DNA of 64,000 nucleotides, taken from contig OX235270.1 in assembly GCA_944472135.2 (NCBI GenBank), positions 119,923,842 through 119,987,841 on the forward strand, read 5' to 3'. A model generated the notes under the pieces. The model searched no databases, was not told where the DNA came from, and was given only the letters and a program-made list of their open reading frames with translations. Every line of letters starts with the position of its first letter. Position 1 is the first letter of the stretch. Source of the DNA: Trichobilharzia regenti. Taxonomy: Eukaryota; Platyhelminthes; Trematoda; Strigeidida; Schistosomatidae. This document shows, one piece after another, positions 34,400 to 44,905 of this stretch. The position numbers and the translations under genes are program-made.

Positions 34400-36976
34400 A
34401 GCATTTTATTATCTTCAATAGACGATGAGCATTTTTTTTTAATTTGAATCAAAAAGTAACACACATCAAAGGATACGTCCATTTTCATCTGAAGTATGTG
34501 TACTCTTTACAATCTCTTCCACAACTTCATCGAATAACTAAAGGAAAAATTATAAGAAAAGTAGGTGAAGATGATTAAAGAAATTAAGTAAAATAAAAGA
34601 TTTCATTGCAATACAACTAAATTGATTGTGAAAATGAAACAATAATAATAATTATAACAACAACAACAATAGCAACAGAGTGATGAATACAAAAGAACAA
34701 GAGATGAATTTATTCTTCCATAAAAAAGCTTCTTCTTCACATTATTATTATTATTATTATTATTATTGTTATTACTAGTAATTAAACACACGGCATGTAT
34801 ATAGTCAGATCAGGAGAACTGACGCAAACAATCAACAATTGTGGAAACGAAATTCAATAGGATTTACCTGTCAGTACAATTTATGTAAGCACTGACGTTT
34901 ACGTTTATTCTCACTTCGAAAGCAATGAAATACATCTATAAGTTACAATAAAGATGCTTTCTTCTTAAGAGTATCATATTAGCATGCTGCACTGAATTAG
35001 TAAGGCGTATATTTAAATGGCTTATCAAAGAGTGAAGCAAGCTACCTAACCTAGAATACTGATCTCTCGAATCCTGTTGGATAAAGTGTATATTCTAAAA
35101 GCAATTAGTGTTGCAGATATGACTGCTCATCTGTAGGAATTTGAAACGTATTGCTTACACACTTCATACTAAATTGTAATTCATTGCAATAGTCAATCTT
35201 TTGTTTATATCCTGTATCACTTTTACTATACCTTCGTCTAGTATTGACAAGATGCAGGTGTGATAACAGTAGAAAGCTAGCTGTTCAGTATCATTTATGA
35301 CACTACAGAAAAGAAATTCGGTTCATTGAACCGATTTGAGATACAGATAATGAGATTTAAGAACCAGAAATTTTGGACGGGCAACTTAGAAAAACAGTTC
35401 TATTGTCCTACTCTGTCGGTATTTACTTTCCTAAAGCTCAGTGCTTCCTGACTGCTTTTTTGGAAGTGAAAGTACTCAAAGGCCGTGCCCCACATAATGA
35501 TAAGGCTATGTTTTACTCATTAAATAACTAGATTGGTTAAAAGAATCTGTATGCCAATAGTTCACAGTCAATCGTCAATCCAAACGTTTTTAAACAGGGA
35601 CCAAATATTATGCACAGAGATAATCAGGGTGCTAATCTGTTCCAGATCAGTTTTATTATGAGAAACCCAACACAGAATGTTTACTTATTACAGCTAACCA
35701 TTTCTTATTGCGCTTCACTCAGAAGGTGAATAGTCATAGACTACGGAAAAGTACCAATTAAGACTGAGAACCTCCTTTTATTTTACTCACTCAGCTAGCC
35801 CACGAAGACATCGACTACTATCCGTCGAAATCCAGTCGCACAGGCAGCTTCCTGCTGTGGCACGTGATTCGATTAATGCATCGTCAAGACTCCACGAAGT
35901 AGACGTATAAACTCCTGGTATACGTGGTGTCAGTCCTAGAAATGCACCGTGTTAACCCAGTGGAGTTTAGTGAATAAAATTATGTTAGGAAATCTCAGTG
36001 ATACAATACACACTTATAATAGAATATAGTAAAGTGAAGTCTACTGATGCCTATTGTTCCATTCAACACAGAGTTTACACATTCCAAGCTACAATAGGAA
36101 GTTGTAGAATCACTTTCAAAAAATTGATATTAGATTTTTACAAGCTTAAGCTGTTAGAAGTAATTGTGCAATCAAGAGATCAAGTGAGTATATTGAGTAT
36201 AGTTTTGAAAGTAAGTGCAAGTGGTATAGACTGGTGGATGAAAAAGATGATGATGAAAGGAGATGTGTAACTTGTTTCACTGAGCTACCTACACCATAGT
36301 GTGATTGGAACGGAAACAGATTAGTCTACTGCAGTTACACAGTCCAAATGACATCTGCTTGAGATAGGCCGTACGCGACCTGATTAGAAGCGTTAAAATA
36401 TCTAAAGTTACATTTGTATTTGTCATATTTCTTGATAGATGGGCTGTTTCCGACTATTTTGAAAAAAATTTCTTTTAGAGCCCTCTGTCGCATTAGAGAG
36501 TCCTTGAGAAATTGGTCAATGTTTTGGAAGCGTTATATAAATACACCTCATGTAGCAAGAAGCCTTTTAAGTAGTGTGATGAAATCGAGCATAGTGTATG
36601 ACAATGCTTGTTATTTTAGGCGCTTTCCAATCTTTATCATAATAAATAATTATTATCGTAATTATTTCCTCCTAGTGACTGCTTTTATTATCCTTACTCT
36701 AGAAGCACCGAAAACACTCAGTAATTAGTTGGGAAGTCAAGTGGTGCGTGTTAAGACTATGTGCAAACCTTCTTTCAGTAACTGATGACCTCTAAACATT
36801 GACAACGGTGGCTTTCATGTGTTAGAAATTTTAAGCAAACACACGCCATGCATCATACTGTTTGCTTGTCGTCGGAGTTAATAAAGCGAACCTTAGCGTG
36901 AAGGATTGTTCTATCTGGATAACATCCACTGGGTTAAAGAAGTCATGTCAGTCGCTTGCTGTCGTTAATTTCAGTG
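34400..36976. other. AT-rich intergenic sequence with an (ATT)n microsatellite
   Basis: The (ATT)n tract spans about 34738-34767. ORFs of 90-104 codons at 35998-36270 and 36414-36728 show no recognisable domains. No gene is called. Confidence 0.55.
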
Positions 36977-37140
36977 AGGAATTTGGGCATTGTGGTAGAA
37001 TGTAATCCCATATTAGATAAGTTTATTATAATGATACACGCTGATACAGTAATAATAATTGAGGGCGATTCATTGCTGATAATCATATTAGTACATTCAC
37101 ATGGCTTCATAATTTGCTTTATACAGAGCTTTAAATAAAG
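36977..37140 (-). repeat. Inverted Penelope-like tail at the 5' edge of the 37.3-kb copy
   Basis: The reverse complement of this 160-bp stretch (GCAAATTATGAAGCCATGTG ... ATTACATTCTACCACAATGC) aligns along its whole length with 37795-37925, the 3' tail of the adjacent PLE. About 75-80 percent identity is seen by eye. Confidence 0.85.
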
Positions 37141-37269
37141 CATAAAAAGAAAGCATTACTATGGAGTAACTAACTACCCAACAGATTCTATTCAGAAATG
37201 TATAGATACTCACGAGAAGAATAGGAGTGTTAGCGTTATTAATGAAAATACCATAAATAGTGAGGAATT

Positions 37270-37930
37270 CAAAGCCTCTGTAGTACTGCCTTATGAATAA
37301 GAAACACCCAAGACCCTACATAGGGTTCCTAATGAGGCTAGAATTAGGGTGGCATTTAAATTAACTCAGAGATAAACTCTGTCGGCTTAAGGACCCAATA
37401 GATCAAATTAAGAAAAACCAAACAATTTACCAAATACCATGTAATGACTGTGAGGTCAATTACATGGGTCAAACTAGTAGACTGGGACCAGTCAGATTAT
37501 CAGAACACAGAAATTTAGCTAAAACTAGAATGACTGGTCCGGATAAGTTGAATAATCTCATAAAAGGCTCGGCCACTACAATGAATTCACTGACATGTAA
37601 TCACACAATAGGGTAGAATAGAGTAAAAGTATTCAAAAGTAATATAGTTAGCTGGAGAGACAGAAAGCTCAATCACTAAATCTTTATTCATCGGATCAAC
37701 ACAAAACACATGGAGTCAAAATGACGTAAAGCCCACACCGGAGATGTGGAAAATTAAAATGAATAACAAGGGGAAGAGTATATATGTATATATATAAAGC
37801 AAATTATGAAGCTGTGTGGATACACTGATATGATTGTGAGCAATGAATTGTGCTCATTTATCAATACTGTATGAGTGTGTGTTAATAGGGGATTACATCC
37901 TACCATAATGCCCAAATTCTACACTTACAT
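37270..37930 (+). pseudogene. Penelope-like element, linker, GIY-YIG core and tail
   Basis: The plus strand shows ARIRVAFKLTQR, LKDPIDQIKKNQTIYQIPCNDCEVNYMGQTSRLG and RLSEHRNLAKTRM, a GIY-YIG core preceded by the usual linker (IRVAHKP). Frameshifts and stops surround it and the RT is absent. The tail carries GAGCA-loop-TGCTC at 37838-37855, equal to the hairpin before GAAACGTC at 20344-20369, but the GAAACGTC part has decayed here. Confidence 0.85.
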
Positions 37931-38094
37931 TAATACGTTAACGCTGTTTGAAGTAATAAATATTTCATTCACCTTGCAGCAGTTATGAAAGACAGAGTTA
38001 CATTAAAAATCGAATGCGTCTTGGAATTCCATTTCCTCGAGTACAATAAATCACCTGAAGACAATAAAGTAAATAGACCTAAACAATCCAAATG

Positions 38095-38330
38095 ATGGAT
38101 TCGACAAATGCTGACGAGATCTTTAAGTGACACCACACATCAAGAAAGCCATCGAGTCAAATCAATTGGTTGAGCATCTGAAAGTCATATAAAGAAGATT
38201 GTGTTTAGAAGAAATTTCAACTTGTGAGCAGTAGCAAAGTCGGATAACAACTGTAGCAGAGAAGCGAATACTATGAAGATGAGCAGCTGAAGACCTACGT
38301 CCCATTCACAACTCAAGGAATGATTAATAA
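38095..38330 (+). pseudogene. RTE-like LINE C-terminal relic
   Basis: Translation with frame changes gives WIRQMLTRSLSDTTHQ and then a VI-RRLCLEEISTCEQ-like stretch. These line up with WIGHTLRKPSSDITRQ and VTWRRSCEEEMKACGQ at the C-terminus of the intact RTE element, in the same order. The ending AAEDLRPIHNSR resembles AAEALCSSRN. It is short, frameshifted and non-functional. Confidence 0.65.
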
Positions 38331-39359
38331 TACAATAATAAATAATATTCTGCACAAGAATTTGTCAACTTGATACATAAATCTTCGTCGTGACAGTACA
38401 GAAATGAGAAAGTAGATGGATCATAAATTGATATTTCATTAAGAAGAAAAGAAGTTAAGCTAAGCATGAGTGTATTTCTTGATTAATGAGACGTATCAAA
38501 CAATATTCACTTCTACTCAATAATGATCTGACAATTTAATCTGAAACAATCTGTCTTAAGTGTTATCGATTTTCGTCTGTTTTTGACACTCACAAGCATT
38601 ATGTATTTCTCAGAGACCGGCGTTTATTATTTAAATGTTTATTTGAAATGAAAACTTGGTACAAGATGTGTATTACACAAAATAACAAGATATCAGTATA
38701 AAAAAAGAAAAAGAAAATAGGTAGCTAGGCTTATGAAGAATAGCTAAAGGTGATTTGTGCTTATTTCACAAAACTCATAAAAACGAGGGAAATTGTAGCA
38801 TTTTCACTGCTGAGTTACATGATCTTTCAGAAGTTACTTGGAGAGTTGTAATGTACAAACAGGTGCTAATCCAATACATCTATCCTGCATCCCAAGGTGA
38901 GACGTCATGGATCGACAATCTCTCTGCTTTTCCACCTTGTCTTAGGTCTAGTAAACGATGGAAGCTATGGAAGCCTTCAGTTTAATACACAGTGATAGTA
39001 GGACAACATTTCGACCGAAACTTACTGCCTGGAATTATATAAGTATAGTCGCACAACTTCCTAACTTGCTTTATACTTTATTTTTCTCCAGCAGAGTTTT
39101 TCATACATCCGAGATTAATGTTGTTATTTTCAGAGGACATGCTGGTTCAATGGATTAACAGCCAATGATTTACCCTCACCCCCTCATCCATCCAAATATA
39201 TTACTTTATGAGACCATTTCCCTGCCTTGTCCCACTCTATTGTGTGATCGTATGCACGTATATACACACAGTAAAGAAACAAATTCGGCAGATAGCAATA
39301 TTATTAAGTAGTTTTCTATTGGAATTCACTGACATTTACAAAGACTGACAAGAAAAAGG
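38331..39359. other. AT-rich intergenic sequence
   Basis: Two short plus-strand ORFs (38755-38985, 38958-39158) have no recognisable features. Nothing else seen. Confidence 0.55.
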
Positions 39360-39500
39360 TAGCATTAATAGTGATCAAGATATGATTAGAAACGAATTTA
39401 AGGCCTTTTTAGCAATACTGCAGAATCGTAAACAGGGCTGAGATTAGAGTGACATTCAAATATATGAATCAACTCAGACGTGGAATTGGAACGAAAAAGG
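39360..39500 (+). pseudogene. Small Penelope-like linker fragment
   Basis: The reading LAILQNRKQG(stop)D/EIRVTFKYMNQLR matches the region upstream of the GIY-YIG core at 37.3 kb (ARIRVAFKLTQR). It ends before the core. Short and supported only by this similarity. Confidence 0.5.
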
Positions 39501-39749
39501 AAGCTTTGGCCACTTCAAACTTAACCATCAAAAATAATTTAATTCGACTATAGTTACTTATTTTAATTTATTCACATAGTCTATGGGCATTTACCTCACT
39601 CTAGCTGTATTCATTACCTGACTACGAAATATCAATAAATTTTTCCTTATACTACATTTATTGTAATTCAGTTAATAAACTCTGAATTTTCTTCTTAAAT
39701 AGCTATAAGTGTAAAGTCAGAGAGGTTAGGTAACATCAGACAGGAAACC

Positions 39750-40540
39750 TGCATGGGGGAAGATTGAAGCTCTCTGGAAGTAACCTAGACGGAAACCAAT
39801 ACAGACAGACATCATGGGCGGCAAGAAGGAGGGACAGGACAATAAGTGGCTCACCACGGACACCTGGAATCTCTCTGATACACGAGAGAAGAATAGTCAA
39901 GCGGAAGATGAAGCAGTGAAGACATGAAGAAGCAGAGCAGAAGCTGAGTATAATATCTGCAGCGCACTGAACGAAGACGTGAAGAAGAGTGCTAGGGAGG
40001 ACAAAAGCACCTCTACGACGCACCAGCAAGTCAAGCACAACTGGCTGCAAGTGAAACAAACCTGAGAAGACTATATCAAACAAATAATAACAGGATGACC
40101 ACCCGGGTAGAGATGGACGCAGATGAAGCCAGTGAGAGATAATGAAGCAAATCCAATCAGCAAAGGAGTGGAACAGAGGAAACGCTGAGCTGATCACCTC
40201 AAACCACTCTCCGATCGACTATCGCCTGCAACTCGCTCACAAATATCACCAAGACGAAGAGACGGACACACAGAACTACGAGTGAACAACAAGCAACCGA
40301 GGGAAGGAGAAGTCTTGAAGGCCGAAAGCTTACTTACTGAAAGCCAGTGGCGAAAGCAGCAGGACTAGATGCAATCCCATCCGCCTCCACCAGAAGCCAT
40401 GGAAATGCACCCAGAGACGTCAAGGGACATTCTCACACCACTATAGCTGAAGGATTGGAAGAAGGGAAATGTAAGCTACTTTCTCAAACTGCTAAGGAAA
40501 GGTGACTGAAGGCCACACAAACGCTATTTTTCACCTCCAG
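39750..40540 (+). pseudogene. Degraded RTE-like LINE fragment, endonuclease-RT linker region
   Basis: The segment NKWLTTDTWNLSDTRE matches KQWLTTDTWKLIEERR of the intact RTE ORF. It is followed in order by VKKSARED, ISKGVEQRK and DWKKGN equivalents, up to LRKGD, which corresponds to LPKKGD just before RT motif 2a. Several frameshifts and stops break the frame. The match covers the region between the endonuclease and RT domains. The family appears related to but older than the 21-24 kb copy. A long ORF on the opposite strand here is an antisense shadow. Confidence 0.75.
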
Positions 40541-40599
40541 CAAAATATGAATCTGTATCATCCTATAGAGACTAAAAGATTTTATACATCTGTCCTAAC

Positions 40600-41712
40600 C
40601 AAGTTCACTTGTAAGTGTGAAAGAATTTAGGCATTTTGTATATGATATTCATTATTTTAGAAGATTTTGTATTTCCCAATGAATGAAAAACAAAACGATA
40701 TTTTTTTCACTGACGTTTCTCTACCTAATGATAACATCTTTATCAAAGTATGATTAAGCCGGAATTTACATGATCTCAGCTCATATATAACACCTTCATC
40801 ATCATTCATCAGCAGGGATAATTTTGCGTTGTCGAGTTGGTCAATTTGTAAAGATAACAAAACGATGTGCAGATTTTTGGATTTGATAAAAGTATGAAAT
40901 TATAATAACAGCATATATTTACATAATTAAATTGCTTGTTATATTCGTGTTGATTTTTTTCATTTCATGGGGGTGATTTTGTAACCAGGTTAAATTCGGT
41001 TCTAGTCCATCACTCCTATTCAGACAATTTGGATTCCACTTTATACCAGGTGCTTCCGATATTAGACATTCTTTGTGATCTCTACATTTTTTCTGGATTA
41101 TTTCAACACTGTCAAAATAAATTTCGTGGCCTGACTCTTTAGCGTGTAGACCTAAGGCTGATGAGTTTCCAAGCTTTTCCAGTTCAACTGCATTTCTCGG
41201 TGGTCATGCAGATACCCTACGGTGTTCATTTCTTCTGATTTTGATTAATCACGATGTTTGTCCGATGAATATCGCATTACATTCCAGACATTTTATTTTG
41301 TAGATACAATCAGAATGAGAATCCTTTGAGATTTTATCTTTTACATGGACAAGGTTGTTTTGTAGTGTGTATGATGTTTTGAAGCAAACTTTAATGCCGT
41401 GCTTATAAAGTACTCTTCGGATATAGTTTGACGTCTCTGATCTATATGGACTGACGACTGTTGAGGCCCGTATCTTCAGAATACGTTTTTGGTCATATCT
41501 AATGTCGGTGTTGATTTTGTTGATGAAGTTCCTTGGGTAATTATTTTTCTTGAGAGTCTCAGTAATGTTCGATATTTCTTCTTCTTTTTCTTTCTCATCT
41601 GTTATCAAAAAGTGTGCGCAAATAAGAAGACTTGAAACATCCAATGCTTTTGCGCTGAAGGGATGTGATGAATCGAAGTCTAAATATTTGTTGGAGTGTG
41701 TTTTCTTCCTGG
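40600..41712 (-). pseudogene. Penelope-like element, post-RT linker, GIY-YIG core and 3' tail
   Basis: In order the minus strand shows NKYLDFDSSHPFSAKAL (the post-RT RYLxFxSxHP motif), a 131-codon open stretch with IRRVLYKHGIKVCFK, and CIYKIKCLECNAIFIGQTS (GIY-YIG core). A stop follows, then LEKLGNSSALGLHAKESGHEIYFDSVEII, the conserved Gly-His part of the nuclease. The tail has TTGATAA (40746-40740), a 4-bp hairpin and GAAACGTC (40719-40712), hammerhead-like. The RT is absent. This is among the best preserved PLE nucleases in the window, with a single clear in-frame stop after the core. Confidence 0.87.
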
Positions 41713-41724
41713 CCTAACACGATG

Positions 41725-41880
41725 GTATTTAACACTGCTCGGCGAGGAAAACGACAGCTTGTCATGAATATCTTCTATCTTAATCGATGTAGCTTCACAA
41801 CAACACCGACTGACTTCCCCTCTTGACACAGCCTATTGTCAAACACAACAAGCCTCTACATATCTGTGGAGTCCTCAAAA
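41725..41880 (-). pseudogene. Non-LTR retrotransposon RT C-terminal fragment
   Basis: Minus-strand frames give GKSVGVVVKLHRLRW and a downstream PRRAVLN, the SVDEVVKLHRLRW...RRAM region of trematode LINEs. It abuts a Penelope-like fragment on one side. It is short and frameshifted. Confidence 0.5.
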
Positions 41881-42420
41881 ATAAACTTGTCCAATTTTTA
41901 CTGCTATGTAAGAAATGAACATATTGTACATCACTTTGTTTTAACCATAAACTCTGTACTTTGAACTTTACCTCGGGTTTTGAATAAATATGCAGTTCTG
42001 ACTCCGACTCTCCGTCTTATCCACTGTCTCAACTGCCGTCGATCAATTTTAATCACCTGCTTTCTATCTCAAATTTTTGCAGGAGCACCGTAGTTTCTTC
42101 CTACGTACTTTGGTCGGCCTCTGGCAACGTCAACATTGGAGAATTAGTACTGAAGCAGTCTTCCCGCAGCGCCTCTGGAGTCTATTACGTTTATGGTGGA
42201 TTTTGGATCTTTGTAAACCCAAGTAACGAAACTTTAATATATTCTTCCCGTAACTAATCTGATTTGGTATTTTATTTTCTATTTGAATTTGGGTAACTAA
42301 GCTAACAAAGTAAAAGGTCTACCACATATCTTCCACCTCAACAGCAGTAGAGGACGACGGAGTGAACTGCTGCGAAGTGCACACGTCAGGCCAGCTACAG
42401 CTAAAGATGACGTATTTTTT
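41881..42420. other. Unassigned sequence, possibly LTR-like
   Basis: It has an AATAAA signal (41981) and a less AT-rich block with GGTCGGCCTCTGGCAACG. It could be part of an LTR or an old element, but no ends or second copy were found. Confidence 0.35.
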
Positions 42421-42607
42421 TTAATTTTTTATTTACAACTTGATTCCACACTGTATTTTTGGTACAAGTATGGAATTTTCAGCATGGATATCGGTAGCCC
42501 GAATTTTGCAGGCCGACCATAGATATCAGGTGTGCGCCGGCGTGGGCTCAAACCCCGGACCATATGCATGGTCGGCGAGAGCCCTAACCACTGTGCCACC
42601 GACGCAC
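42421..42607 (-). mobile_element. tRNA-derived SINE, full length
   Basis: This is the same family as at 45203. On the minus strand the head shows GCGTCGGTGGCACAGTGG and the B-box GGTTTGAGCCC. The body ends in an AT-rich tail near 42421. ORFs seen across it are shadows of the SINE. Confidence 0.9.
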
Positions 42608-42629
42608 AAAAAAATAAAATAAATAAAAT

Positions 42630-42715
42630 AAAAAGACTTGAAACATCCAATGCTTTTGCACTGAAGGGGTGTGATGAATCGAAGTCTAAATATTTGTTGG
42701 AGTGTGTTTTCTTCC
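42630..42715 (-). pseudogene. Second copy of a Penelope-like post-RT fragment
   Basis: This 86-bp stretch duplicates 41627-41712 with two or three differences and encodes the same NKYLDFDSSHPF motif. It lies next to a SINE. It may be a separate insertion or a local duplication. Confidence 0.8.
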
Positions 42716-43269
42716 TGAATATAGATATTTTAAAATATCCGTTTTCTCTCCTTCTCAGCTAAGCAGTCTAGAAATGATAGTTAGCCAAAGTCTGATTCTG
42801 CCTCCGAAGTAAACTGAATGTCTGCATTTCATGGATGATTTTTGTCGCATGTCACACAAACTAGAAGATACAGAAGCGTGAAGAAGAAAGAAAGTCATCT
42901 TTTTCACTTGCTTGCCCGATATCCTCTGAATTACAGTCAGCATCATGGGTAAGGATGTCAAAGCCAGTCGGAATCGGGAAAGTGAGACAGACATTAACTA
43001 CTCTAAATCAGCGTGGAAAAGTACACAAAGGACTTGGAATAATGAACAAGATTCAAATTGTTAACATTAACGTCAGCCACTGTTTCTATATGATTTATAG
43101 AAGTGAAGTAGGGGTCACTGAAATCGTTTCCAAATGGCTGCATACTTTCACCAGCCATCATCTGCTTTTTTTTGTTACGACAGTGAAGATCAGTTAGCTC
43201 GACAGTGAATACACACAATAAGGAAGTCTGGCAGTAAATCAACCAAGAGCTTATTACCCAATAATTATG

Positions 43270-43500
43270 TAGAAGGAAATGGAGGTAGACAGAGGATACG
43301 CTGAGACGACTGTTGAGTGATACCACACAGCAGGCAGACCAAAGAGTGGAACGCGGATGGGAAGTAGGTAGTTGGGAGGGGTCCGGATGTAGCATGAATA
43401 AGATCATCCTTGGATGAAGTTTAAGCTTATGAACGGTCATGAAGCCACTTGAGTGTGATAGTACAAGAACGAGTTGAATGGAGATATGTATCTCAGACAC
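43270..43500 (+). pseudogene. RTE-like LINE C-terminal relic
   Basis: The plus strand reads RRKWRQTEDTLRRLLSDTTQQ, which fits the RxKWRWIGHTLRKPxSDxTRQ signature at the C-terminal end of RTE elements. The rest is too degraded to align by eye. The 165-codon ORF on the opposite strand over this region has no recognisable features and is taken to be antisense. Confidence 0.5.
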
Positions 43501-43808
43501 TATGTCGCATTAAAGATTCAGAGAACGAATATTAATAATAATAATAATAATCTCTAGGTGGAAAATTAAGCAAGCTTCCATCTGCATTTTTTGTGTTATC
43601 AGTTGCGATCTTTCCGTTTTCTAAATCATTATTAATTTCCAGTTTAATCAACTAGTCGACACAATGCGTATCTAGAGATGATGTAGTAGTCATAAATATA
43701 GTATGAAATCATTCCGTAAGTTTAGTAACACCTTATTTTCAGTAAATACAGTCCACAGAAAAATTCGTAAGAAAATGGGGTTAGAAAACAACGATTTAGC
43801 TGACTCAC

Positions 43809-44862
43809 TTTCTTTATTTGGAAATCTGTTTTTGCACTTGTTTCAACAAAGAATAAGTGTTCTTTTTCAGCTTTCTCAGCGGCTTCTTCAGTTGATATAA
43901 CACTGGGTATATGGAAGAGAAAATGATTTTAAAAAGTTTTAAATGTATGTTATATTTATGTCACTGATCTTTTATTAAGTTTAGGTTTACGTTACTCAAC
44001 AACCATTCGAATTTATAAACTTTTAGGATTGTGTCACAGTTTGTGTGTGGGCGCTTCCTATACCTCAGTAGATAGAACAGGGTTCTAATCCATGACCCAT
44101 CTGTTGATTACTGAGCATATAAACCTCTAAACTACGAGTCTGTGAAGTGAAATACACTGTATAATTCCAAATATTGTATGTTGTGAAACTTTCTGGATAA
44201 GTGATACTAAGTGAAGTGGAATCACGTCCTATAAATCCGGCAGCTAGCTACATTAAAACACAGAGTCAAAAGACACAGTCTTTGACTACTAATATGAGCC
44301 ACGTACAAAACTTTAAGTCTCTTGGTTGGAGTACTTAAGATATCAAGTCATTTTTTAGCCGTACTCAGTAACTTCTCTTGAAGTTGTTCGGCATAGTGTA
44401 GATGTACTCATTTCTTATCGTCGAAACTTCAAAAACTTTCATTGACATTTACTCAATTGACCTCCACGCTTGTATTTACATTTTTTCTCTTTTAAATGCT
44501 TTATATCTATGAATGTTCATAGCATTACTATTAAGGAAGCTAAACTGACTGTATTTCGCCCTATTCAGTCATTCTATTAGCGTTATAAAACACTTCAGCA
44601 ATACTAAATGGAGCATAATAAAAATAGTGAAATATCTGCCTAATGAGCAATGGAGAAATTCGATATTTTCAATTTGATGAAGAAACTTAGTAAACGATGC
44701 TAAACATTTGTGAGCAACATCTGAGAAATTCAGAATATAAATTTACTGTAAAATAGTTGAAGTTAAAAGACATGATCCACTAAAATACAAAGTAACCAAA
44801 GTAATCAAATCATGGAAAAATCTCAATGGAGAAAATCCCTGAAGGAATAAGCTTACATTGAG

Positions 44863-44905
<43 letters not shown>

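Noticed and set aside
39736..40197. 153-codon ORF on the minus strand
   Set aside because: It is antisense to an RTE-like fragment on the plus strand that matches the intact element motif by motif.
43003..43500. 165-codon ORF on the minus strand
   Set aside because: No recognisable domain; the plus strand at its end matches an RTE C-terminal signature, so the ORF is most likely antisense.
44040..44140. tRNA-like string CTCAGTAGATAGAACAGGGTTCTAATCC
   Set aside because: The boxes are too close together and no stem structure fits, so it was not called a SINE or tRNA.
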